A stretch of DNA of 64,000 nucleotides, from NCBI GenBank assembly GCA_003149935.1, contig QAMH01000004.1, forward strand, positions 186,001 to 250,000, given 5' to 3'. The notes under the pieces were generated by a model. The model saw nothing but the letters and a program-made list of their open reading frames with translations, searched no databases and was not told the origin of the DNA. How positions within the stretch are numbered: position 1 is the stretch's first letter; each line of letters opens with the position of its first letter. A program made the position numbers and the translations under genes. This DNA is from Coriobacteriia bacterium. GTDB taxonomy: Bacteria; Actinomycetota; Coriobacteriia; Coriobacteriales; QAMH01. Of this stretch, positions 37,046-45,148 are shown piece by piece.

Positions 37046-38749
37046 CTAGCTCAGGCACAGCTCGATCACGTCCTCGTCCGTGATGGCGCCGGCAAACACG
37101 CTGCGGCTCATGCGATTGGCAGCCGTCGTGTAAAAGCCGCTGTCCGAGAAGAGACGGCGCGGAGTTGCCGTGGTCACGACGCTGCCGTCGAAGAGCAGAC
37201 CGACGAAGTCCGCATAGCGCGCGCAAAACTCGATGTCGTGCGAGACCATGATGATGGAAACGTCGCGCTCGGTCAGGTGGTGCAGGAGTATGGCGAGCTC
37301 GTGCTTGAAGAAGGCGTCGATGCCCTTGGTCGGCTCGTCGAGCAGGAGCAGACGCGGCTCGGTCAGGAGCACCTTGGCGAGCGCCACGCGTTGCTGCTCG
37401 CCGCCGGACAGATCACGCGGGTGTGCATCGAGTATCCTTTCGATGCCGCAATCGTGCGCCATGGCCGCACAGCGCCGTGCGTTTTCGCTCGCATCAAGCC
37501 CCTGATCTGCGAGCATCTCGGCGAGTTCCTCGTGCACGCTGTTCTTCGAGAAGAGGTTGGCTGGGTCCTGGGGCAGCATGGCGACGCCCTCCTGGAGCCG
37601 CTCGGCGCCTTTGCTCGACTTGCGTTTGCGGCCGAGCACGCGCATCTTGCCGCGATAGGGGCGCTGCACGCCGCAAAGGCACCTGAGCAGCGTCGACTTG
37701 CCACTGCCGTTGCTGCCCACGAGTGCGAAGAGCGCGGCTTGCGGCACGCGCAGGTCCAAGCCGCGTAGCACGTCAGGTGCCTGTCGTTCGTAGCGAAACC
37801 ACAGGTCGCGAAGCTCCACGACGGGTTTGCGCGCGTCCATGTCGTCGGTGTCGTCGGGGATGTTCACTCGCCCGGGTGGTTTGGCGAGCACGCGTTCGAC
37901 AAGCCACGTGCGGCCCTCGCGCACCGTGAGCGGACAGGGCGGGGCGCCGTCACCCGTCCCCGCCGTCGCTCCGCCTGGCATCCCCTGAACCCCATAGAAC
38001 ACGCGTACCGGCGAGGGCAATGCACGCGTCATGTCATCGCCCGTGGCGTATAGGCGGGCCGCCACTTCGCGCGGCGTGCCGTAAGCCGCCATGTGGCCCT
38101 CGTCGAGGACGAGCGCGCGGTCGGCCTGCGCGAAGACGTCCTCGAGGCGATGCTCGCTGATGATGACGGTCACGCCGAGCTCGCGGTTGAGTCGACGCAG
38201 CGTGTCGAGGAAGCTTGCCGTCGCGATGGGATCGAGCTGGCTTGTCGGCTCGTCGCAGACGAGCACGTCAGGCTGCATGGCCATCACGCCGGCCAGGTTG
38301 AGGAGTTGCTTCTGCCCGCCGGAGAGCTCGGAGACGTCACGGTCGAACCAGTCGGATATGCCGAAGTAGCTTGCCATCTCCGCCACGCGCAGGCGCAGCA
38401 CCGGCGAAGGGCAGCCAATGCTCTCCAGTCCGAAGGCGAGCTCGTGCCATACCTTGTCGGTCACGATCTGCGCATCCGGATCCTGCATGACGAAGCCGAT
38501 GCGCCGGGCCTGCGTCTCGAGTGGTACCTCGTCCAGGGAAACGCCATCGAGCAAGATGGTACCCGAACGCTGCCCGAAGGGAGCGAGAACGCTCTTGAGC
38601 TGACGCAGGAGCGTCGTCTTGCCGCAACCGCTCTTGCCGCAGACGCAGAGATACTCGCCGCGCTCGACCTCGAGGTTGAGGTCGTCGAGCGCTGGTGCCG
38701 TGGCATCGGGATAGCCGAAGCTCAGATGCTCGAGAGCGAAGAGCGCCAT
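37046..38749 (-). CDS. Fused ECF transporter ATPase (two ABC domains)
   Basis: 567 residues from the ATG at 38749 (MALFALEHLSFGYPD), preceded by GGGAGG and overlapping the end of ecfT by 28 bases. The first ABC domain has Walker A GKSGCGKTTLL (near 38), signature LSGGQKQLLNLAG, and Walker B VLVCDEPTSQLD. The second, from about 320, has GSNGSGKSTLL, LSGGEQQRVALAKVL and LLLLDEPTKGID. Most ECF systems have two separate ATPases (EcfA1, EcfA2); here one chain supplies both nucleotide-binding sites, joined by a Pro/Gly-rich linker at about 255-315. It works with the adjacent T and S components in vitamin uptake. Confidence 0.92.
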   Translation of the reverse strand: MALFALEHLSFGYPDATAPALDDLNLEVERGEYLCVCGKSGCGKTTLLRQLKSVLAPFGQRSGTILLDGVSLDEVPLETQARRIGFVMQDPDAQIVTDKVWHELAFGLESIGCPSPVLRLRVAEMASYFGISDWFDRDVSELSGGQKQLLNLAGVMAMQPDVLVCDEPTSQLDPIATASFLDTLRRLNRELGVTVIISEHRLEDVFAQADRALVLDEGHMAAYGTPREVAARLYATGDDMTRALPSPVRVFYGVQGMPGGATAGTGDGAPPCPLTVREGRTWLVERVLAKPPGRVNIPDDTDDMDARKPVVELRDLWFRYERQAPDVLRGLDLRVPQAALFALVGSNGSGKSTLLRCLCGVQRPYRGKMRVLGRKRKSSKGAERLQEGVAMLPQDPANLFSKNSVHEELAEMLADQGLDASENARRCAAMAHDCGIERILDAHPRDLSGGEQQRVALAKVLLTEPRLLLLDEPTKGIDAFFKHELAILLHHLTERDVSIIMVSHDIEFCARYADFVGLLFDGSVVTTATPRRLFSDSGFYTTAANRMSRSVFAGAITDEDVIELCLS

Positions 38750-39693
38750 GCGATCGCCTCCCTCGCGTCGATGACAGATGGCACGAATACGAGCACCGTA
38801 CACGCCACGAGCGCGCCGATGCCAAGCGGCGAGAGTGCGGGAATGTCGATGGCGGGCACGTAGCTGACGGCGAGCGCGCCGCTTGCGAGGGCGGCGTAGG
38901 TGACGAGGATGCATGCGAGCATGAGGACGAGCAGCAGCGCATCGCGCATGCGGAAGCGGCATTGCAGGTAGCGCCCGCTGTCATGCCACTCGGAGGCACC
39001 AGCCCACCCCCTGTCATTTCGAGCGGAGGCGCGAAGCGCCGGAGTCGAGAAATCTCCTCCGCCTTTCGTCCCGTACCCACGTGAGCGCATCGAGTCGGCC
39101 GTGGTCACGGCACCCTCGAGCGCCCAGCTCGTGAGCGCCGAGAGCAGCGAGGCCCCATCTCGCGCACGCTCGCGCACGCTGCCCTGCGTCATCGACAGGC
39201 CGACGCAGCGCCGTGTCGTCGAAATCTGCCGGGCCTTGCGTGCGTAGCTCGGCACGAGGCGCAGCGTCATCGTTAGCACGAGCGTGAGCGCGGGTGCCCG
39301 GCGGCCAAAGAGGTACGTGAACTTGTCCGTGCTCATTACCTGCGCATAGCAGGCAAACCACAGCATGACGCTCACGAACATGGTCGCGGTTGACGCACCA
39401 TAGGCGAGCGCTTCGAGCGTGTAGGGGCGTGTCCCCAGGTACGTGAAGAGCACGGTGTCGCCAAGCGTGTTGAAGAGGGGGTTGATCGCGGCGAGCATGA
39501 CGAGCGCCAACGCCATCGCCACAAGCAGACGCCAGGCATCGCGACCGCGCAGGCACAGGTAGTAGAGCACCGCGCCCATGAGGCCCACCGCTTGCACGAC
39601 GGGTTGCTGCACGAGCACGCACAGCACGATGACGCCCACGAAGAAGGTGAGCGTCACCGCAGGATGATGTGTCGAGAAGGCATCGGGGCGCAT
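38722..39693 (-). CDS. ECF transporter transmembrane (T) component with an inserted repeat peptide
   Basis: 323 residues, CbiQ/EcfT family. TM helices lie at about 12-30, 38-50, 56-72, 100-118 and, after the coupling region, 250-275 and 285-310. The first coupling helix has SYARKARQI and the second the family signature ADSMRSRGYG (199-208), whose Arg contacts the ATPase. Straight after RGYG, residues about 212-227 (FSTPALRASARNDRG) are the translation of a dispersed palindromic repeat (nt 39012-39058) kept in frame. Whether the insertion is tolerated, spliced or harmful is unknown; the frame stays open to a normal C-terminus, so I treat the gene as functional. Confidence 0.88.
   Translation of the reverse strand: MRPDAFSTHHPAVTLTFFVGVIVLCVLVQQPVVQAVGLMGAVLYYLCLRGRDAWRLLVAMALALVMLAAINPLFNTLGDTVLFTYLGTRPYTLEALAYGASTATMFVSVMLWFACYAQVMSTDKFTYLFGRRAPALTLVLTMTLRLVPSYARKARQISTTRRCVGLSMTQGSVRERARDGASLLSALTSWALEGAVTTADSMRSRGYGTKGGGDFSTPALRASARNDRGWAGASEWHDSGRYLQCRFRMRDALLLVLMLACILVTYAALASGALAVSYVPAIDIPALSPLGIGALVACTVLVFVPSVIDAREAIAWRSSLSSI
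39012..39058. repeat. Dispersed palindromic element inside ecfT, in frame
   Basis: TGTCATTTCGAGCG to GTCGAGAAATCTCC with a GGAGGCGCGAAGCGCC centre, almost the same as intergenic copies at 17890-17934 and 40360-40403. It encodes part of the EcfT protein. Confidence 0.88.
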
Positions 39694-39702
39694 GCGCGTG
39701 CG

Positions 39703-40149
39703 CTACATCGTGATGAAGGAGAACTCCACGGTATCACCGGCAGCCACGGGGCAGACGTCGACGGCTTCCATGATCTGCTCGCCGTTGACCGTGTAGACCC
39801 AACCCGAATTGCCCTCGGCCGTGATGCCGTTGATGGCGGTGATGTATGTGCCGTACTGGCTGTTCTCGGTGGTGACTTCGGCATCGGTTGCCTCGAGCAC
39901 GGCAAGTGCCGTCGCATCGGCTGCCGGTATCTGGACGGTGTAGCTCGTGGTGTTTCCATCGGCATCCGTGATCGTCGCCTTGGTCTCGATGAGCTCGCCG
40001 GGCTGGTCAGCCTGTTGGCTCGCCACCGCGGAGGAGGAGCCTTGCGTGCTCGCTGCGCTCGACGATGCCGGGGCATTCGAGCCGCAACCGGCGAGTGCCA
40101 GCGAAGCGAAGAGCGCGCAGGCGGCAATGCATGCAAAAAGACGTTTCAT
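39703..40149 (-). CDS. DUF4430 lipoprotein linked to the ECF transporter
   Basis: 148 residues. The type II signal peptide MKRLFACIAACALFASLALA is followed by GCGS, with the lipidated Cys near 22. A Ser/Ala-rich linker leads to a DUF4430 domain (about 55-148) with TALAVLEAT, GTYITAINGITAEGNSGWVY and GDTVEFSF, the pattern shared with the beta domain of transcobalamin and intrinsic factor. Such proteins are thought to capture corrinoids for uptake. It is the first gene after the cobalamin riboswitch, 9 bases ahead of ecfT, which supports a role as external binding protein. Confidence 0.85.
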   Translation of the reverse strand: MKRLFACIAACALFASLALAGCGSNAPASSSAASTQGSSSAVASQQADQPGELIETKATITDADGNTTSYTVQIPAADATALAVLEATDAEVTTENSQYGTYITAINGITAEGNSGWVYTVNGEQIMEAVDVCPVAAGDTVEFSFITM

Positions 40150-40164
40150 GATAGACCTCTTTCA

Positions 40165-40335
40165 TCCAGGGCTTTCGGTCATGGCTCGGTAGTCCGACTT
40201 CGGCCGTATTGCGCATCGCGCCCGGCACCTTACGGTTACTGGTATAGCGCGGGATTCGCACCCGCATTCCCCGAGGCCTCTACGAGGCACCGCCTATCGG
40301 AGGCGGCCCGTAAGCCAATTACCGCTCCATTGTAC
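40165..40335 (-). promoter_or_regulatory. Cobalamin riboswitch
   Basis: Read on the minus strand, the leader shows the conserved B12-riboswitch core: GGGAA, then GGGTGCGAATCCCGCGCT, CCAGTAACCGTAA, a GAAGTC motif and ACCGAGCCATG shortly before the start of the lipoprotein gene. The order and spacing match the AdoCbl class, with some variation in the 3' kissing-loop element. It predicts that the ECF operon is repressed when cobalamin is plentiful. Confidence 0.85.
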
Positions 40336-40359
40336 CCGCCGATGCACCACCGCGCCCCT

Positions 40360-40403
40360 GCCATTTCGAGCGGAGGCGCGAAGCGCCGGAGTCGAGAAAT
40401 CCC
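40360..40403. repeat. Dispersed palindromic element
   Basis: A copy starting CATTTCGAGCGGAGG and ending GTCGAGAAATCCC, upstream of the riboswitch. It is nearly identical to the copy inside ecfT 1.3 kb away, so one may derive from the other. Confidence 0.82.
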
Positions 40404-40494
40404 ATTGCCAGAGGGGCATGCGGACCCCGTTGCATCTGCCATGCGCACTTTGCGCGAATGTCTAGGATTCGTGGGAACACCGTGCGCATATATG

Positions 40495-40543
40495 GCGGAA
40501 GTCTAGGATTTCCGTGCTCAAATCCTAGACTTCCGCGTTTTTT
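40495..40543 (+). terminator. Strong hairpin with T-run, 3' of the hydrogenase gene
   Basis: A perfect 17-bp stem (40495-40511 with 40520-40536; CGGAAGTCTAGGATTT core), an 8-base loop, then GTTTTTT on the plus strand. No plus-strand gene ends here, while the minus-strand hydrogenase gene ends 95 bases away, so it may serve as a structured barrier in both directions. Partial copies of its arm lie at about 40460 and 40576-40599. Confidence 0.7.
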
Positions 40544-40630
40544 GCGCGTGTGGTTCGTTTGCGGCGTATTCGGACCCTAGACTTCCGTGGTTTTTGCGCA
40601 CGCAATCGTAATTTGGCGGTGCGGCGGGCT

Positions 40631-42496
40631 CTACAGCGTCCACTGCTCCTGATCGGTGTGGAGCAGCTCGTGTGCCAGATGCGAGAGCGGCTCGCCTAGG
40701 AACTCCTCGTAACACGTGGTCACGTTGGGGTTCTCGTGGCTAAAGCGCGTCGGACGCGTGCGGTCCAGTGCGTAGAGCGTCTGGCCGCGCTCGCCTGCCA
40801 TCTCGCGTGCCTCGTGGATGGGCTGGCCACCGCCGCCGGCACAACCACCCGGGCACGCCATGACCTCGACGAAGTCGTACTCGACCTCGCCGGCATCGAT
40901 GGCCGCCAAGAGCTTCTCGGCATTTGCCAGGCCACTTGCCACCGCGATGCGTACCTCGCTACCACCCAGGTCGAAGGTCTTCTCCTTCCAACCGTCCAGG
41001 CCGCGTACCTCAGTGAAGGCGTCGGGGTCGGGGTTGGTTCCGTTGACGAGGAAGTAGGCGCTGCGCAGTGCGGCTTCCATGACGCCGCCAGTCGCGCCAA
41101 AGATCACGGCGGCACCGGAGCCCTCGTTCATCGGGTCGTCGAAGGGCGTCTCGTCAAGAGCGGCGACGTTGAGGTGCATGAGGCGGATGAGCCTGCCGAG
41201 CTCGCGCACGGTGAGCACCGCATCGACGTCGGGTTCGGTCTCGCGCACCATCTCCTCGACGGCAGCCTCGTACTTCTTGGCCACGCACGGCATGCACGAC
41301 ACGTTGAAGATGCGCTTGCCCATCGGCGCCGACGTCGCGAAGCCCGTCTCGGCACCTGCCGCCACCATCGCATCGTCATTGGCGCCGGTACCGACGGGGT
41401 TGGTGTCCACGCCGATGCCCAGTCCCGCACCCCCGCGTACGCCTTCGAGTCCGTGGGCGCCCTCCCTGGGCGGTACCATGCCGAGCTTGGGGCCGACGTA
41501 CTCCTTGAGCAGCGCACCGAACATCTGCTGCGGCGACTTGGCGCTCGAGAGATGGGCGAGCTTGTCGGGATGCTTGATCTTGAGGTAGCGCACCCAACCC
41601 GGGCAGCACGACGTGAACATGGGCATGGCGCCCTGGCCGCCCAGGCGCTCGAGCAGCTCGCTGCCTTCCTCCATGATTGTCATGTCGGCGCCGAAGTTCG
41701 TATCGAAGACGTAGTCGAAGCCCAGTGCGCGGAAGGTGGCCGCCAGGCGCCCCTCGGTCGCGAGCTCCGCTGGCAGATCCAGCGTCTCGCCCCACGAGGT
41801 GCGCACCGCCGGGGCGACCTGCACCGTCGTGACCACGTCCGGGTCGGCCAGCGCCTCGAGCACCGCGTCGATGTCGTCACGTGCGCGCAGCGCGCCGGTG
41901 GGGCAGTGGGTGATGCACTGGCCGCACAGCGTGCAGCCCGCCTCGTCGATGGGAAGCCCGTCGCGCACGCCCACGTCCAGGCGCGTCGCGCGGTTCTTGA
42001 GGTCCCACACGTCGCAGCCCTGCACCTTGTGGCACACTTGCACGCAGCGCAGGCAGCGCACGCACTTGGAGCTGTCGCGGATGAGCGGGAAGTCCTTGTC
42101 CCAGGGCGTGAAGGTCGGCTCCTTCTCGTAGGGGACGTCGAGTATGTTGAGGTCCTGCGCGAGGTCCTGCAGCACGCAGTTGCCGTTGCGCACGCAGGTC
42201 GCGCATTGCACGTCATGCTGGGAAAGCAGAAGCGACACATTGACGCGGCGTGCCTCGAGCACGCGCGGGGTGTCGGTGCGGATGACCATGCCCTCCTCGA
42301 GCAAGGTGTTGCAGGCGGGCACGAGGCGCTCGATGCTCTCGACCTCCACGACGCACACGCGGCATGCGCCGATGTCGCTTATGCCCTCAAGGCCGCACAG
42401 CGTGGGCACGTAGTTGCCCGAGGCAAAGACCGCCTCGATGATCTTGGAACCTTCCGGGAGCGCGATGGGCGTTCCGTTGACCGTTGCGTTTACCAT
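40631..42496 (-). CDS. [FeFe]-hydrogenase, NADH-linked HndD/HydA type
   Basis: 621 residues; the ATG at 42496 follows GGGAGGGAG. Order: a 2Fe-2S ferredoxin domain with CGLEGISDIGACRVC (about 35-50); the His-Cys3 cluster region HDVQCATCVRNGNC; a bis-4Fe-4S ferredoxin with CVRCLRCVQVCHK and CTLCGQCITHCPTG; the H-cluster domain with L1 FTSCCPGW (about 293), L2 SCMPCVAKKYEA, and L3 EVMACPGGCAGGGGQP; and a C-terminal small-subunit-like tail ending FLGEPLSHLAHELLHT. All H-cluster cysteines are present, so it should be active, reversibly making or using H2. It overlaps the upstream flavoprotein gene by 7 bases, its probable electron partner. No maturase genes (hydE, F, G) lie in the window. Confidence 0.93.
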   Translation of the reverse strand: MVNATVNGTPIALPEGSKIIEAVFASGNYVPTLCGLEGISDIGACRVCVVEVESIERLVPACNTLLEEGMVIRTDTPRVLEARRVNVSLLLSQHDVQCATCVRNGNCVLQDLAQDLNILDVPYEKEPTFTPWDKDFPLIRDSSKCVRCLRCVQVCHKVQGCDVWDLKNRATRLDVGVRDGLPIDEAGCTLCGQCITHCPTGALRARDDIDAVLEALADPDVVTTVQVAPAVRTSWGETLDLPAELATEGRLAATFRALGFDYVFDTNFGADMTIMEEGSELLERLGGQGAMPMFTSCCPGWVRYLKIKHPDKLAHLSSAKSPQQMFGALLKEYVGPKLGMVPPREGAHGLEGVRGGAGLGIGVDTNPVGTGANDDAMVAAGAETGFATSAPMGKRIFNVSCMPCVAKKYEAAVEEMVRETEPDVDAVLTVRELGRLIRLMHLNVAALDETPFDDPMNEGSGAAVIFGATGGVMEAALRSAYFLVNGTNPDPDAFTEVRGLDGWKEKTFDLGGSEVRIAVASGLANAEKLLAAIDAGEVEYDFVEVMACPGGCAGGGGQPIHEAREMAGERGQTLYALDRTRPTRFSHENPNVTTCYEEFLGEPLSHLAHELLHTDQEQWTL

Positions 42497-44355
42497 GAGA
42501 GCTCCCTCCCTCCACGAAACGCGCCTAGGCCGAACTTGTCGCAGCGCAGGCAGCGGTTGGACTCTTGGGCAGCTTCCTGGTCAGTGAGACCGCACTCCAT
42601 CATCGCGAAGTCGCGACGACGCACCTCGGCGCTGCGCTCGGTCGTGTTGGAGCGGCCGCAGGGCATGCGGTCGGTGGCGCGGGCATCGGGTACCTCGACG
42701 TCGGTCTCGATCACGTGGTCGTAGCCGAGGAACTCGTCGATGTTGCGCGCGGCGGCCTTGCCGGCGGCGATGGCGCGGATGACCGTTGCCGGGCCGCTCT
42801 CGCAGTCGCCTCCGCAGAACACGCCTTCCATGCCTTCGACCTGTCCAAACGGGCTGGTCACGACTTTGCCCCATTCGACCGGCAGCTCGTCTGCGCCCAG
42901 CTCGGAGGCGCCGACGGCCTGGCCCACGGCCATGAGCACACGATCGCATTCGATCGTCTGGGGCGGCGTGTCGGCCTTGACGGGTTTGGGGCGTCCGCGG
43001 TCAAACTGTCCGATGATCTGGGGCTGGACCTCGAGACCCGTGACGCAGCCGTCCCTCTCGATGACGCGCAACGGAGCGGCGAGCTCCATGATCTCGCAGC
43101 CTTCGGCGATGGCACCGTCGATCTCCTCGCGCTGGGCGGTCATGTCGTCGATGCGACGACGGTAGACCACGGTGACGGACTCGGCGCCGAGGCGCAGCGA
43201 GGTACGGGCCACGTCCATGGCAACGTTTCCGCCGCCCACGACGACGATGCGCTGACCGGCGAAGTCGTGCATAAAGCCGTCGCCGATGGCGCGCAGCATC
43301 TCGACGGCCGAGAGCACGCCCTCGGCATTTTCGCCCTCGATGCCGAGTGTCTTCTCGTTATGGGCGCCGATGGCAATGTAGACGGCGTCGAAGTCGCGGC
43401 GCAGCTCGCCCAGGGTCACGTCGTTGGGAACGGTCGTTCCCATGCGCAGCTCGATGCCCTGCGAGACGATCCAATCGACCTCGCGCTCGAGCTCGGGACG
43501 CGGGAAGCGGTAGGCGGGGATGCCATAGCGCATCATGCCGCCCAGGTGCTCGCGCTGCTCGAACACGACGGGGGAGTGCCCCATGAGCGCGAGGTAGTAC
43601 GCGGCGGTGAGGCCGGCCGGGCCGCCGCCGATGACGGCGACGCGCTTGCCGGTGGCGGGGTAGTGGAAGGGCTTCGAGGGCTCGGCGGGTGCGCCGTCGG
43701 AGTCGAGTTCGAACATCTCGGACGCGTTATCCACCGCATAGCGCTTGAGCGCGCGGATGTTGATGGCGTCGTCCACCACGCCGCGCCGGCACGCCAGCTC
43801 GCAAGGATGCTCGCAGATGAGCCCGCAGGCAAGCGGGAAGGGGTTATCCTTGCGGATGAGGCGCACGGCATCATCGTAGCGGCCGGCGTGGACCAAGGCG
43901 ACGTAGCCGGGAATGTCCACGTGGGCGGGGCATGCTGCGCGACAGGGCACAGCGTTACGTGCGCCGGCCGTGCAGCGACCGGCCGTGGCATGCGAGACGA
44001 AGTCGTCACGAAAGCCGCGCACGGCCCGCAGCACCATGGCGCCGGCCTCGTAGCCGATGGCGCAGTCGGCGCTCAGGTAGGCGCTACGTGCGGTGCGCTC
44101 GAGCACGTCGATGTCGCGCTCGCTTGCGCGTCCGTCGAGGATGGCCTCCACGAGGTTGCGCATCTGGGCAAGCCCCACGCGGCAGGGGACGCACTTGCCG
44201 CAGGATTGCGAGGCGGACAGGCTGACGAACGCGTCCGTGAGCTCGACGGGGCAGGTGCCCACCGATCCGGACTGCGCCCTGCGTGCGATCGTGTCGCACA
44301 CGTCCTCCATGACGGCATGCGCTGCTGTCGGGCGTTCGATTTCGATTAGTGTCAT
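42490..44355 (-). CDS. NuoF-C-like iron-sulfur/GltD-type NAD(P)H oxidoreductase
   Basis: 621 residues from the ATG at 44355, preceded by GGGAGGAAG. Residues 1-110 resemble the C-terminal 4Fe-4S domain of NuoF, with SCGKCVPCRVGLAQM. Next come the glutamate-synthase small-subunit (GltD) parts: a 4Fe-4S segment with CRAACPAHVDIPGY, CGLICEHPCELACRRG; FAD-binding GGGPAGLTAAYYLALMG (near 245); the NAD(P)-binding GGGNVAMDVAR (near 375); and a C-terminal SNRCLRCDKFG. The flavin/NADH domain of NuoF itself is missing. Directly followed by the [FeFe]-hydrogenase, it probably feeds electrons from NAD(P)H, or takes them, and may bifurcate; this is inferred from the pairing. Confidence 0.88.
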   Translation of the reverse strand: MTLIEIERPTAAHAVMEDVCDTIARRAQSGSVGTCPVELTDAFVSLSASQSCGKCVPCRVGLAQMRNLVEAILDGRASERDIDVLERTARSAYLSADCAIGYEAGAMVLRAVRGFRDDFVSHATAGRCTAGARNAVPCRAACPAHVDIPGYVALVHAGRYDDAVRLIRKDNPFPLACGLICEHPCELACRRGVVDDAINIRALKRYAVDNASEMFELDSDGAPAEPSKPFHYPATGKRVAVIGGGPAGLTAAYYLALMGHSPVVFEQREHLGGMMRYGIPAYRFPRPELEREVDWIVSQGIELRMGTTVPNDVTLGELRRDFDAVYIAIGAHNEKTLGIEGENAEGVLSAVEMLRAIGDGFMHDFAGQRIVVVGGGNVAMDVARTSLRLGAESVTVVYRRRIDDMTAQREEIDGAIAEGCEIMELAAPLRVIERDGCVTGLEVQPQIIGQFDRGRPKPVKADTPPQTIECDRVLMAVGQAVGASELGADELPVEWGKVVTSPFGQVEGMEGVFCGGDCESGPATVIRAIAAGKAAARNIDEFLGYDHVIETDVEVPDARATDRMPCGRSNTTERSAEVRRRDFAMMECGLTDQEAAQESNRCLRCDKFGLGAFRGGRELSW

Positions 44356-44489
44356 AAGGCTCTTCCTCCCGGAGCTATAGACAAGTGCGTAAATGCTAGC
44401 GAGCAAATATGTCGAACATGTTAACAGCGCGTACGAGATGCTCGCGCTGGCAATGTGCACTCGGTCGGGGGTGAAAGATGTGCATGCCG

Positions 44490-44641
44490 TCATCCCGAGC
44501 AGGCGGAGTCGAGGGATCTCTCCATTACGCCGCCTGCGACGGCTCCAGTCGAGATGACAACGTCCTCTGTCATCCCGAGCGAGCGCTCCCTTCTGTCATT
44601 TCGAGCGGAGCGAACGAAGTAAGCGGAGTCGAGAAATCTCC
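44490..44641. repeat. Dispersed palindromic repeat cluster
   Basis: Units at 44490-44561 (CATCCCGAGCAGG to GTCGAGATGACA, the ATC-CCG variant) and 44569-44641 (TGTCATCCCGAGC, then TGTCATTTCGAGCGG to GTCGAGAAATCTCC). They fill the gap upstream of the flavoprotein gene. The rest of 44356-44831 holds no gene. Confidence 0.82.
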
Positions 44642-44831
44642 TGCGCTCGGGCCGGGCCGAACGTGGCGCTAGCTACGCTTCGCGACCATGTGACCGCGTG
44701 ATTTGCACCTCGCGGCCACAGTGCCACAATTATGGGCCGCTCCATCCGTCGTGCCGCGTTTTGCGGGCTGGCGGCTGTGCGGGTCGGCGTGTCCCGCGAA
44801 GCTTCCCAGAGTTGGCAAGACCATCTAGGCG

Positions 44832-45020
44832 CTACGCAGCGTCGCTTTCAAGGTAGGAAAGCATGTCGCTTGGGGAGAGGGCCGCAAGGGGTGCCTTGTC
44901 CTTGAGTTTGTTGTCGTTTGTCACGAGATACCTTACGTTTGCGAGCTGGCAGGCGGCCAGGACAAGGCAGTCCTCGAAGTCGAGGTTCGTGTGCTTGAGC
45001 TTTCGTGCGAGCCAGACCTG
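44832..45020 (-). pseudogene. 3' remnant of a PIN-domain (VapC-like) toxin gene
   Basis: The last 60 or so residues read LDFEDCLVLAACQLANVRYL, then VTNDNKLKD, close to the C-terminal PIN motif (an Asp-Glu pair in a helix, then a strand ending TNDxxF/D). A PIN domain is about 130 residues; here the N-terminal half with the first catalytic Asp is missing. The frame runs on only into a 40-bp tandem repeat, not into PIN sequence. No antitoxin gene is near. I read it as a broken toxin gene. Confidence 0.65.
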
Positions 45021-45138
45021 CCGAACATCGCGGTCACTGACCGCTAGACGTGGCGCTCTGCCAAACATCGCGGTCACTGACCGATAGACGTGGCGTTCTG
45101 CCAAACATCGCGGTCACTGACCGGCGAACCTGGCGCGA
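45019..45138. repeat. 40-bp tandem repeat, three units
   Basis: Units at 45019-45058, 45059-45098 and 45099-45138. Units 1 and 2 differ at a few bases; unit 3 matches for its first half (TGCCAAACATCGCGGTCAC) and then diverges. A reversed copy of the GCGGTCACTGACC part occurs at 58034-58056, so the motif is also dispersed. Confidence 0.8.
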
Positions 45139-45148
45139 CCCTCCGCGC

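Noticed and set aside
40240..40275. T-loop-like GGTGCGAATCC suggesting a tRNA
   Set aside because: The surrounding bases form the B12 riboswitch core, with no acceptor or anticodon stem.
40736..42724. 662-codon plus-strand frame opposite the hydrogenase
   Set aside because: His/Ala/Arg-rich antisense translation; the minus strand has all H-cluster cysteines.
44832..45104. Intact VapC toxin
   Set aside because: The first half of the PIN domain is missing and the upstream codons are a tandem repeat.
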